Below are positions 24,263 to 32,450 of a stretch of 64,000 nucleotides of DNA, in pieces. Every line of letters starts with the position of its first letter. Position 1 is the stretch's first letter. The notes beneath the pieces are model-generated. The model saw only the letters and a program-made list of their open reading frames with translations, did no database searches and had not been told where the DNA came from. The translations under genes were made by a program, and so were the position numbers. Source of the DNA: Actinoplanes octamycinicus (lineage in GTDB: Bacteria; Actinomycetota; Actinomycetes; Mycobacteriales; Micromonosporaceae); the NCBI RefSeq assembly GCF_014205225.1, contig NZ_JACHNB010000001.1, forward strand, positions 5,747,501 through 5,811,500, written 5' to 3'.

Positions 24263-24914
24263 GCTGCGGCTGGAGCCGGGCGGCGCCGATCACGTTGAGC
24301 AGTGCACCCCAGAGCAGCGCCGCGGCCGCCCAACTCGCCCACCCGCCCCCGGCGAACAGCTCCTGCGCCGCCCCGTACGGAGTGAGCCAGGGCCGGGCCG
24401 CGGCGAGCGGGGCGAGCACGGTGTAGGTGCCGAGCGGCAGCACGATCGTGGCCAGGCAGCCCCACACCGGCCGCGCGATCAGCAGGCCCAGGCCGGTGCC
24501 GACCGACTGGGCGAGCACCTGCGCCAGCACCCCGGCCACGGCGATCCGGCCGGCGTGCGCCCACGGGTCGGGCGCACCCGAGCCGGACGCGGCCAGGGCG
24601 GCGACCGAGAACAGGACACCGAGGAGCCCGGCGACCACGGCGATCACCGCGGCCCCGGCGAGCGTCGGCAGCACCCGGGCGCCCGGCGTCCGGCGCAGGT
24701 CATGGGCGAGCAGGACACCGACGAACGGCAACGGCACCGAGATCAGCAACTGCACCTGCTCGCTGAGCTCGGCGAAGGTGACCTGGCCGGACGGCAGCGC
24801 GCCGGGCAGCGCCACCGCGGCGAGCAGGCCGATCCCGGCCGTCACCCCCAGCAGGATCCGGCGACCTCGCGTGCCGGCCGCCCGTCGCAGCGTGCCGGTG
24901 ATCGTCTCGTTCAC
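24246..24914 (-). CDS. Membrane protein, ABC-2 permease-like
   Basis: 222 residues from a GTG with GGGGAGGCGGAA upstream. Six hydrophobic segments are seen (for example ILLGVTAGIGLLAAVALPG, VIAVVAGLLGVLFSVAALA, WASWAAAALLWGALLNVI). The HDLRRTPGARVL loop and overall pattern resemble a small ABC-2-type permease, but there is no ATPase gene beside it. Function is not assigned. It converges with the dioxygenase gene. Confidence 0.7.
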   Translation of the reverse strand: MNETITGTLRRAAGTRGRRILLGVTAGIGLLAAVALPGALPSGQVTFAELSEQVQLLISVPLPFVGVLLAHDLRRTPGARVLPTLAGAAVIAVVAGLLGVLFSVAALAASGSGAPDPWAHAGRIAVAGVLAQVLAQSVGTGLGLLIARPVWGCLATIVLPLGTYTVLAPLAAARPWLTPYGAAQELFAGGGWASWAAAALLWGALLNVIGAARLQPQLTPRP

Positions 24915-25005
24915 TTCCGCCTCCCCGTGATCGTCTGTCCGTTGGACAAGTCGACGATCGCGGATGGACGGACCGGCGCGCACGAGCCGGAGGATGCAGC
25001 CGTGA

Positions 25006-25021
25006 CCCTACTTTGGTAGGG
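25006..25021. terminator. Small hairpin at end of SDR gene
   Basis: CCCTAC and GTAGGG flank TTTG, overlapping the stop codon of the reductase gene. It is a short but perfect stem and may end that transcript. Confidence 0.4.
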
Positions 25022-25790
25022 CCCGGCGTTCGTCGAGCTGGTTGCCGCCGTCGACGACCAGCACCTGACCGGTGATGTAGGCGGCCCGTGGCGAGGCCAG
25101 GAAGGCGACCGCCGCCGCCACCTCGTCGGGCCGTCCCGGGCGGCCCACCGGGGTGGCCGCACCGGCCCGCAGCTCGTCCGGCGTGCTGGACGCGGTGGCG
25201 ATCCAGCCGGGCGCCACGCTGTTCACGGTCACCCCGTGCGGCCCGGCCTCCAGTGCCCAGGTCCGGGTCAGACCGTCCATGCCGGCCTTCGCCGCGGCGT
25301 ACGCCGACTGGCCCGGCACGCTGACCAGCGGGCCGGTCACCGAGGAGATGTTCACGACCCGGCCGTACCCGCGCTCGACCATCCCGGGCAGCACCAGGCG
25401 GGTCACGTTGAAACAGGTGGTCAGGGTGACGGCGAGCTGCCGGTCGAACTCGGCCGGGTCGAGAGTGGCCAGCTCGGCGGAGCGGTCGGCGTGCCCGGTC
25501 TGCGCCATGCCGGCGTTGTTGACCAGCACGTCCAGCTCGCCGACCGCCGCCCGGGCCTGATCGACCAGGAGTCGCGCCTGGTCACGGTCGCGGAGGTCGG
25601 CGACCAGCCCGACCGTGCCGTGGCCCAGCTCCGCCGCCCGCTCGTGCACCCGCGCGGTGGTCGCCGTGATCGCCACCCGGAAGCCGGCCGCGACCAGCTC
25701 CCCGGCGATCGCGAACCCGATCCCGGCCGGGCTGCCGGCCCCGGTCACCAGCGCCGCCGGGATCCTGCCGTCCTGCTGCGTCATGATCAC
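25008..25790 (-). CDS. SDR family oxidoreductase
   Basis: 260 residues. Classical short-chain dehydrogenase features: cofactor motif TGAGSPAGIG, NNAG, catalytic Ser in NISSVTG, YAAAK (Tyr/Lys), and the C-terminal ITGQVLVVDGG. It would reduce or oxidise a ketone/alcohol with NAD(P)H, most like 3-oxoacyl-ACP-reductase-type enzymes. A second ATG two codons downstream is an alternative start. It lies 8 bases after the GAF-ANTAR gene in the same direction and may be co-transcribed with it. Confidence 0.9.
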   Translation of the reverse strand: MIMTQQDGRIPAALVTGAGSPAGIGFAIAGELVAAGFRVAITATTARVHERAAELGHGTVGLVADLRDRDQARLLVDQARAAVGELDVLVNNAGMAQTGHADRSAELATLDPAEFDRQLAVTLTTCFNVTRLVLPGMVERGYGRVVNISSVTGPLVSVPGQSAYAAAKAGMDGLTRTWALEAGPHGVTVNSVAPGWIATASSTPDELRAGAATPVGRPGRPDEVAAAVAFLASPRAAYITGQVLVVDGGNQLDERRALPK

Positions 25791-25798
25791 ATCATCGG

Positions 25799-26515
25799 TC
25801 AGAGATCCCCGGCCAGGACGGTCTCCGCGGCCACCCGCACCGAGCGGCCCGACTCGGCGGCCATCCCGACCAGCCGGTGGTAGGCGTCCTGCATCGTCTC
25901 CGCGTGCCGCTCCCGGAGCAGCGCGAGGGCCTGCTGGATCCGGGAGCGGACCGCCACCGCGGCCGCGAAGCCGGCCAGCAGCTCACGCGCGCCGTCATCG
26001 GCCGGCTCCGGCCGGCGCACGCCGGCCGGCAGGTCGCGGTCCGGGTCGTAGACGTCCCAGACCCCGGCGATCAGCGGAGCCATCGCCCGGTCGTCGCGGC
26101 CGTGCAGGTTGAGCGACGCCACGGCCGCGCCGCCGGCGGTGAACAGCGGCAGCGACACCGAGGCGCGCAGACCCAGCCGCAGCGCCACCCGGGCGAAACC
26201 GGGCCAGCGCACCGAGGTCGCGATGTCCGGAACGGTGACGGCGCGGTTCTCCCGCAGCGCCTCCAGGCACGGCCCGTCCTTGTCGTCGTACTGGATCTGG
26301 TCGACCGCCCGGACCAGCTCGCCGCTGCACGCCACCGTCGTGTAGGACCCGTCCCGCAGCGTGGTCACCGAGGCGAAGTCGGCCGCGGCCACCCGATCCA
26401 CGGCCAGCCGCGCGATCCGCGCCAGCCGCTCGTCCAGATCGCTCGCCTCGTCCGGGGTGCCGGCCAGCGCGACCAGGGCTCCCGCCAGCGAATCGTCCGC
26501 GAAGTCCGCACCCAT
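25799..26515 (-). CDS. GAF and ANTAR domain regulator
   Basis: 238 residues from an ATG preceded by GAAAGGGTGA. The GAF domain covers residues about 20-165 (DKDGPCLEALRENRAVTVPD, RASVSLPLFTAGGAAVASLNLHG). The C-terminal ANTAR-like helices are about 185-232 (RSRIQQALALLRERHAETMQDAYHRLVGMAAE). It differs from the 16.9-kb paralogue in lacking the usual QAKGILMER wording, so RNA-binding strength may differ. It is followed closely by the SDR gene. Confidence 0.87.
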   Translation of the reverse strand: MGADFADDSLAGALVALAGTPDEASDLDERLARIARLAVDRVAAADFASVTTLRDGSYTTVACSGELVRAVDQIQYDDKDGPCLEALRENRAVTVPDIATSVRWPGFARVALRLGLRASVSLPLFTAGGAAVASLNLHGRDDRAMAPLIAGVWDVYDPDRDLPAGVRRPEPADDGARELLAGFAAAVAVRSRIQQALALLRERHAETMQDAYHRLVGMAAESGRSVRVAAETVLAGDL

Positions 26516-26918
26516 GCCGTCACCCTTTCCGCGGCGAGCGCGGGCAAACCCCGGGTGCCCCCAACGAATGACCGCCGTTCGCTCCCGGCCCGCGCCGCTT
26601 CCGGTCCGACCGCTTTCCGGTACGACCACCGCGTCCCGGCCGGCGTCATCCCAGCGAAGGTCAGGCGCGTCTCGCGTCTCGCGGAGTACCTGCACGCGAC
26701 TGGCGGAAACGCCGCGCCCAGCGTCCCGGCCTCCTGCACCTAGGGGTCGCTCGTCTCCCGAGGGCCCAACGGCGAGGACAGCAAGGTCCTGGACGTGGCG
26801 GAGTGGCTCCCGGCTCCGGGCAGCTGGAACCAGGCCTGGTTCTGACCGGCAAGGGGCGCCTCGTGACGGTTCCGCCACGGGGCGCCTCTCCCCGCGTACC
26901 GGAAATCGGTCTTGATCG
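26516..26918. other. 403-base gap with gene remnant and hairpin
   Basis: No full gene is supported. A plus-strand open stretch ends at 26843-26845 with SKVLDVAEWLPAPGSWNQAWF and has no start codon after the stop at 26741, so it looks like the tail of a lost gene. A hairpin follows it. The left part should hold the promoter of the GAF-ANTAR gene. Confidence 0.4.
26855..26886. terminator. Hairpin terminator after gene remnant
   Basis: GGCGCCTCGTG (26855-26865) pairs with CACGGGGCGCC (26876-26886), 11 base pairs with one G-U. It separates the plus-strand remnant from the end of the minus-strand mycothiol-fold gene and can serve both directions. Confidence 0.6.
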
Positions 26919-27707
26919 TCAGAAGCCGGGGAACGTGGTGCGCAGGTCGTCGAGGGAGACGGCGCCGGTGGCGTCGACGCCGGGTGGGGTGTGGCGCGGG
27001 CTCAGCCGGCCGTAGACGAGCCGGACCGCGGCCTCGAGCGGGCCCGTGAAGGTGGCCGTGACCGGCAGGTCCTCCGTGGTCAGTCGGGCCTTCTCGTCGA
27101 GGACGAGGCGGTAGGGGGTCTTCGCGATCTCGACGACGACCGGCCGGCGCAGCGACTCCGGCTTGCCGATGAAGCCGAGCATGAAGCCGATCCCGGCGCT
27201 GAGGTGCTCGGCGAGCAGGGCCGCGGACGCCTCGGGCAGCGTGGCCGCCGGATCGATGCCGGCGCGCACGTCCCAGCTGTGCAGGAGGACCTCGCTGAGC
27301 CGCATCGCGGTGAACGACGCGAACGGCAGCGGCTCGGGCAGGAAACCCATGTCCACCCGGAGGTCGTCGTGCCGCTCGGCCGGCACCGCCTCGAGCGCGG
27401 CGACCAGCGTCTCGTCCGATCGCGACCAGCCGGCCGCCTGGTCCTGCGGGGCGAGCGCGTTCCACCGGTCCCAGACGCTCTGGTTGAAGCCCGGACCCGG
27501 TTTCTCGCTCTCGCCCAGCGCGGCGCGCACCGTGGCGAGGTTGATCTCGGCGCCACTGCCCAGATGCGACAGGACGTCGGCGACGGTCCACTCGGATGCC
27601 GCGGACGGCCCGGTGAGCTGCTCGGGGGAGAGGGTGGGGAGCAGACCGGCGAGGGTGTCGTGGTCGGAGCGCAGAGCCGCGATCGTGCGGCCGGCAAGGG
27701 ATGTCAT
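26919..27707 (-). CDS. Maleylpyruvate isomerase family mycothiol-dependent enzyme
   Basis: 262 residues. The N-terminal DinB/MDMPI-like helical bundle shows TVADVLSHLGSGAEI with a metal-binding His and later MRLSEVLLHSWDVRAG with the Glu and second His expected for the zinc site. The C-terminal 90 residues form the smaller alpha/beta domain found in this actinobacterial family (DLPVTATFTGPLEAAVRLVYGR). Members use mycothiol in isomerisation or thiol transfer, but most are of unknown substrate. It stands alone. Confidence 0.85.
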   Translation of the reverse strand: MTSLAGRTIAALRSDHDTLAGLLPTLSPEQLTGPSAASEWTVADVLSHLGSGAEINLATVRAALGESEKPGPGFNQSVWDRWNALAPQDQAAGWSRSDETLVAALEAVPAERHDDLRVDMGFLPEPLPFASFTAMRLSEVLLHSWDVRAGIDPAATLPEASAALLAEHLSAGIGFMLGFIGKPESLRRPVVVEIAKTPYRLVLDEKARLTTEDLPVTATFTGPLEAAVRLVYGRLSPRHTPPGVDATGAVSLDDLRTTFPGF

Positions 27708-27813
27708 TCGGCAAAGCGTACTTCCGGATCCGGCCGGCTGACGCGTTTACTGAGCATTGATGTCCGTCGCTGGGCGGGCTCGTCAACACATCGACGACGA
27801 TGGAGGAGACGCG

Positions 27814-29082
27814 ATGATCCGTGATGTGCGCCGATGGACCTCACCGGTGGTGGCCGGGGTGCTGGCCACCGCGAGTGTGGCCCTGGTCAATCCGTTGACC
27901 TCGGGCGACGCCGGCCCCGGGGCGGGCGGGCACCCGGTGGTCCGCAACGTCATCTTCATCAACGGCGACGGGATGGCGGCCGCGCACCGCGAGGCCGCCC
28001 GCCTCTACTACGCGGGCCTCGGCGGGCAGCTGGTGATGGACGGCTTCCCGGTCTCCGGCCAGCTGACCACCAGCCCGGACGACCCGGAGGACGTGGTGAC
28101 CGACTCGGCGGCCGGCGCCAGCGCCTGGGCCACCGGCGTGGCCACCTACAACGGCGCGATCAGCGTCGACACCGCCGGCAACCCGCTGCCCACGCTGGGC
28201 GCCCAGGCCAAGGCGGCCGGCAAGGCGACCGGGCTGGTCACCACCGCGCAGGTGACCGACGCCAGCCCGGCGGCGTTCTTCAGCAACGCCGTCGACCGGG
28301 CCGCGCAGGACGACATCGCCCGGCAGTACCTGCAGGTCTCCAAGCCGGACGTGATCCTCGGCGGCGGCGAGGACTGGTGGCTGCCGGCCGGGAGCCCGGG
28401 CGCCTACCCGGACCAGCCGCCGGAAGACCCGACCGAGGGCAGCCGCGGCACCAAGGGTGACCTGATCGCGCAGGCCCGCGCCGACGGCTACCGCTACGTC
28501 TCCACGCCGGCCCAGCTCGCCGCCGCCGGCCGGGGCAAGCTGCTCGGGCTCTTCGCCAACCAGGAGATGTTCCAGCAGCGCCCGGAGGGTCAGGGCGACG
28601 TGTACGCCCCGGTGGTCGACCTGGCCACGATGGCCCGCAAGGCGCTGGCCACCCTCTCCGCCGACCGGGACGGCTTCTTCCTGCTGATCGAGGAGGAGGG
28701 TGTCGACGAGTTCGCGCACAACAACAACGGCAGCCGCACCCTGCAGGCGATGGGCGAGCTGGAGAAGGCGGTCGCGGTGGCCAAGCAGTTCGCCGCCACC
28801 CACCGGGACACCCTGGTCGTGGTGACCGGCGACCACGAGACCGGCGGCCTGGCGGTCGAGGACGTGAACGCCGCCGACGAGTCGGGCACCGGGACCTCCG
28901 CCGAGGACGGGCCGTTCCCGGTCCGGGGCAGCGACAAGTCGTTCGTCATCGACTGGACGACGACCGCGCACACCGGGCAGGACGTGCCGGTCACCGCTTA
29001 CGGCCCGCTGGCCGGCCGGTTCACCGGCAAACACCCCAACACCTATGTGTACGACGTCCTGCAGCCGTTGCTGACCCGCTGA
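27814..29082 (+). CDS. Secreted alkaline phosphatase
   Basis: 422 residues from an ATG behind GGAGGA. An N-terminal hydrophobic segment (VVAGVLATASVALVNPLTSG) indicates export. Metal and catalytic residues of the PhoA family are in place: NGDGM (Asp), TDSAAGASAWATG with nucleophile Ser98, EEEGVDEFAH, TGDHETGG and TTAHTGQDVPV. It would release phosphate from organic esters outside the cell. No PHO box was recognised with confidence upstream. Nine bases separate its end from the convergent GH10 gene. Confidence 0.93.
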   Translation: MIRDVRRWTSPVVAGVLATASVALVNPLTSGDAGPGAGGHPVVRNVIFINGDGMAAAHREAARLYYAGLGGQLVMDGFPVSGQLTTSPDDPEDVVTDSAAGASAWATGVATYNGAISVDTAGNPLPTLGAQAKAAGKATGLVTTAQVTDASPAAFFSNAVDRAAQDDIARQYLQVSKPDVILGGGEDWWLPAGSPGAYPDQPPEDPTEGSRGTKGDLIAQARADGYRYVSTPAQLAAAGRGKLLGLFANQEMFQQRPEGQGDVYAPVVDLATMARKALATLSADRDGFFLLIEEEGVDEFAHNNNGSRTLQAMGELEKAVAVAKQFAATHRDTLVVVTGDHETGGLAVEDVNAADESGTGTSAEDGPFPVRGSDKSFVIDWTTTAHTGQDVPVTAYGPLAGRFTGKHPNTYVYDVLQPLLTR

Positions 29083-29090
29083 CCCGGTCG

Positions 29091-30311
29091 TCACCCGAGC
29101 CGCAGGGTGCTCGTCGTCCGGCCCGGCGCGGTGATCGCCAGGTGCGCGGTGCGGCCCGCGCAGCGCACCTGGTAGTCGCCGAGGAAGCCGCGCACCGGGA
29201 AGCCTCCGGCGTCGTCGGTCCGCAGCGTCGTCGGTGGCCGCCACCACTCGCCTTTCACCAGGTCCCGCAGCGCGTGGTAGGCCGGTTTCGGTGTCCCGTC
29301 GGCGCGCACCAGGCCGGCCGGGGCGCCGAGCCACGCGCCCCGGTCGGTCAGCCCCCAGTAGGTGATCGCCTGCACGCTCGGGTGGGCGAGCAGCGTGCGG
29401 TAGTGCCGGACGATCTCCTCGGCCTGCCGCTGCTCGCCCTCCGGGGTGGAGGGCCAGGACGGCGGCTGGTAGTCGTTGAGGTCCTCGATCTCCGGCGGCA
29501 TCAGGTCGCCGGAGAGCAGCGTCGTCTCGGTCAGGTGCAGGGGCAGCCCGTACCGGGCGAACCGCTCCAGGATCGCCAGCGTCCGTTCCTCACCCCAGTA
29601 GCCCTGGTGCATGTGGCTCTGCAGGCCGATCGCGTCGATCCGGACGCCGGCTTCCAGGACCCCTTCGATCAGGCATTCGTACGCCGTGGAGGTGTCGAAG
29701 TCGTTGAGCACCAGCGTCGCCGTGGGGTCGGCGGCGCGCGCCTCCTGGAACGCGAGCCGGATGGTCGCGATCCGGCCCCACGCCCGGGCCAGCCGGGTGA
29801 TCTCGTTGGGCCGCTCCTCGTTGCGGAACACCGGCATGATCACCGCTTCGTTGATCGCGTCCCAGGTGTGCACGACGTCGGCGAAGTCGGCCACCTCGCG
29901 CCGGATCCGGGCGCGCACGGCGGCCTCGACCTCATCGATCCGCAGCCCGCTCAGCCAGCCGGGCGTCAGGGTGTGCCAGACCAGCGGGTGGCCCTTCACC
30001 CGGCAGCCACGGGCGGTGAACCATTGAGCGGTCCGGCGCAGCCGCCGGGTGTCCGGCCGGCCGCGCTCCGGCTCGAACCCGGCCCAGTAGAAGGGCAGCG
30101 TCGCGGTGTTGAAGACGTCGAGCCACAGGTCGGCGAGCGCGCCGGCCGGCTGGCCGGGCTCCCCGTTGGCCAGCGGGACGAAGTCGAAGCCGATGTTGCC
30201 GAAGGCGAAGGCGTGGGTGCGCTGCTCGACGACGACCTCGCGGTCCCGCAGTGGCTGGCCGCCGGCGTCGACCACGGTGGCCAGCACCTCGCCGGAACGA
30301 TGCCTCATCAA
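29091..30311 (-). CDS. GH10 endo-1,4-beta-xylanase, cytoplasmic
   Basis: 406 residues. The GH10 barrel shows GHPLVWH, acid/base Glu155 in AINEAVI, HMHQGYWG, and nucleophile Glu262 in LTETTLL, with the late YWGLTDRGAW. An N-terminal beta-strand segment (about residues 5-30) and a C-terminal 45-residue beta module are extra. There is no signal peptide, so it likely cuts imported xylo-oligosaccharides inside the cell. It is divergent from the GH120 gene, with shared operator-like repeats. Confidence 0.93.
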   Translation of the reverse strand: MMRHRSGEVLATVVDAGGQPLRDREVVVEQRTHAFAFGNIGFDFVPLANGEPGQPAGALADLWLDVFNTATLPFYWAGFEPERGRPDTRRLRRTAQWFTARGCRVKGHPLVWHTLTPGWLSGLRIDEVEAAVRARIRREVADFADVVHTWDAINEAVIMPVFRNEERPNEITRLARAWGRIATIRLAFQEARAADPTATLVLNDFDTSTAYECLIEGVLEAGVRIDAIGLQSHMHQGYWGEERTLAILERFARYGLPLHLTETTLLSGDLMPPEIEDLNDYQPPSWPSTPEGEQRQAEEIVRHYRTLLAHPSVQAITYWGLTDRGAWLGAPAGLVRADGTPKPAYHALRDLVKGEWWRPPTTLRTDDAGGFPVRGFLGDYQVRCAGRTAHLAITAPGRTTSTLRLG

Positions 30312-30348
30312 CCCGACCTCTCGTCGTCAAAACTTCCAGCAAAAGCCC

Positions 30349-30462
30349 CGCAACTTACGACCGCCTACGGTGTCGTTCTTGAGGTGGACGACCTTATCTT
30401 GACAGCGCAAATGCTGTCTCCCTAGGTTGAGGAACGTGTTCGGCCGGATCCCGAAACTTACG
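30349..30462. promoter_or_regulatory. Two xylan-type palindromes and a promoter between GH10 and GH120
   Basis: CGCAACTTACG (30349-30359) and CGAAACTTACG (30452-30462) both fit the pattern CGnAAnTTnCG, close to the CGAAAnTTTCG palindromes known upstream of streptomycete xylanase genes. One is near each gene. Between them, TTGACA (30399-30404) and TAGGTT (30423-30428) with 18-base spacing make a good promoter toward the GH120 gene; the second palindrome lies just downstream of it, a position suited to repression. Confidence 0.65.
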
Positions 30463-30476
30463 AAAGGTGCCCCAGG

Positions 30477-32444
30477 ATGACATCGCTGCACGTGGCGACC
30501 ACCGGGTCGGATGCCGCCGACGGCTCGGCGGAGCGGCCGTTCCGGACGATCAACCGGGCCGCAGCGCTCGCCCGGCCCGGCGACACCGTGGTCGTGCACG
30601 CCGGCGAGTACCGGGAGTGGGTGACGCCCCGGCGTGGCGGACTGAGCGACAGCCGGCGCATCACCTACCAGGCCGCCGACGGCGAGCACGTCGTGATCAA
30701 GGGGTCCGAGCGGGTCACCGGCTGGGAGCCGGACGGCGGGACGGTGTGGCGGGCGACCGTGCCCACCACGCTCTTCGGTGACTTCAACCCGTTCGCCGAG
30801 GAGATCGCCGGCGACTGGGTGGTGCACGAGCCGGAGGCGCCGCGCAAGCATCTCGGCGACGTCTACCTCAACGGCGTCAGCTTCTACGAGGTGGGCTCGC
30901 GCGCCGAGGTGTCCGCGCCGGAGAAGCGGACCGAGGTGATCGACCACTGGACCGGCGTCGCCGACCGGGTCCGGGACCCGGAGCGGACGCTGCTGGTCTG
31001 GCACGCCCGGGTGGACGCCGGGGAGACGACGATCTGGGCGAACTTCCAGGGCGCCGACCCGAACGCCGAGCTGGTCGAGATCAACGTGCGGCGGTCGGTG
31101 TTCTACCCGCTGGTGCCGCACCTGGACTACATCACCGTGCGCGGTTTCGAGCTGGCCCAGGCGGCCACCCCGTGGACCCCGCCGACCGCCGACCAGCCCG
31201 GCCTGATCGGGCCGAACTGGGCCAAGGGCTGGATCATCGAGGACAACGTGATCCACGACGCGAAGTGCTCGGCGATCTCGCTCGGCAAGGAGGCGTCGAC
31301 CGGCCACAACTACGCCACCGAGCGTGGCGACAAGCCCGGCTACCAATACCAGCTGGAGTCGGTCTTCACCGCCCGGCAGATCGGCTGGGACCGCGAGCAC
31401 ATCGGCTCGCACGTGGTCCGCCGCAACACCATCTACGACTGCGGGCAAAACGGCATCGTCGGTCACCTCGGCTGCGTCTTCTCCACCATCGAGGACAACC
31501 ACATCCACCACATCGCGCTCAAGCGCGAGTTCTACGGCTACGAGATCGCCGGGATCAAACTGCACGCCGCGATCGACGTCGAGATCCGGCACAACCGCAT
31601 CCACGACTGCTCGCTGGGCACCTGGCTGGACTGGCAGACCCAGGGCACCCGGGTCTCCCGCAACGTCTACCACGACAACAACCGAGACCTGTTCATCGAG
31701 GTCAGCCACGGGCCGTACCTGGTCGAGCACAACGTTCTCGGCTCGCCGGCCGCACTGGAGCTGTGGAGCCAGGGCGGGGCGTTCGTCAACAACCTGATCT
31801 GCGGGACGCTGTGGCTGATGCCGGTGATGGACCGGGCCACGCCGTACCACCGGCCGCACAGCACCCAGGTGGCCGGCTACGCGTTCATCGTCGGCGGCGA
31901 CGACCGGTGGGTCGGCAACCTGTTCGTCGGGGGAGAGCCGGCGGCGGCGTACCGGAACGCGCCGCCGGAGGGCTCGACGCCGGCCCACGCGGGCACCGTG
32001 GGTTACGACGGCTACCCGGCGTCGTTCGAGGAGTACCTGCGCCGGATCGACGAGCAGCCGGCCGGCGACCACCAGCGGTTCCTCAACGTCAAACAGGCGG
32101 TGTACGCGCGGCGCAACGTCTACGCCGCCGGCGCCCGCCCGTTCGCCGGCGAGACCGAGCCGCTGGTCCTGGACGGCGGGTCCGCCGCGGTGGTCGCCGA
32201 CGGCGACGAGGTGTACCTGGTCAGCGACCTGCCGGCGGGGATCGGCGACGCCGTGCTGAGCCCGGTCGGCGGCCGCGACCTGGAGCGGGTCCGGTTCGTC
32301 GACGCCGAGTTCGAGGAGCGCGACGGCGGCCCGGCGGTGCTCGCCACCGACCTGACCGGCGTGGTCAAGGACCTGGGCCGGACCTACCCGGCCGGCCCGC
32401 TCGCCGACCTCGCCCCGGGAAGCAGCCGCGTCCGCGTCTGGTGA
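30477..32444 (+). CDS. GH120 family beta-xylosidase, cytoplasmic
   Basis: 655 residues, a right-handed beta-helix protein. The N-terminus (PFRTINRAAALARPGDTVVVHAGEYREWV) and the blocks TADQPGLIGPNWAKGWIIEDN, YDCGQNGIVGHLG and EIAGIKLHAAIDV closely match, from memory, the Thermoanaerobacterium saccharolyticum xylosidase XylC that defines GH120. Glu356 in YEIAG and Asp385 in WLDWQ sit 29 residues apart, as do the XylC acid/base and nucleophile. No signal peptide is present. It would finish xylo-oligosaccharides to xylose in the cytoplasm alongside the divergent GH10. Confidence 0.9.
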   Translation: MTSLHVATTGSDAADGSAERPFRTINRAAALARPGDTVVVHAGEYREWVTPRRGGLSDSRRITYQAADGEHVVIKGSERVTGWEPDGGTVWRATVPTTLFGDFNPFAEEIAGDWVVHEPEAPRKHLGDVYLNGVSFYEVGSRAEVSAPEKRTEVIDHWTGVADRVRDPERTLLVWHARVDAGETTIWANFQGADPNAELVEINVRRSVFYPLVPHLDYITVRGFELAQAATPWTPPTADQPGLIGPNWAKGWIIEDNVIHDAKCSAISLGKEASTGHNYATERGDKPGYQYQLESVFTARQIGWDREHIGSHVVRRNTIYDCGQNGIVGHLGCVFSTIEDNHIHHIALKREFYGYEIAGIKLHAAIDVEIRHNRIHDCSLGTWLDWQTQGTRVSRNVYHDNNRDLFIEVSHGPYLVEHNVLGSPAALELWSQGGAFVNNLICGTLWLMPVMDRATPYHRPHSTQVAGYAFIVGGDDRWVGNLFVGGEPAAAYRNAPPEGSTPAHAGTVGYDGYPASFEEYLRRIDEQPAGDHQRFLNVKQAVYARRNVYAAGARPFAGETEPLVLDGGSAAVVADGDEVYLVSDLPAGIGDAVLSPVGGRDLERVRFVDAEFEERDGGPAVLATDLTGVVKDLGRTYPAGPLADLAPGSSRVRVW

Positions 32445-32450
32445 CCGCGG

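Noticed and set aside
24246..24914. Complete ABC transporter
   Set aside because: Only a permease-like protein is present; no ATP-binding gene lies nearby.
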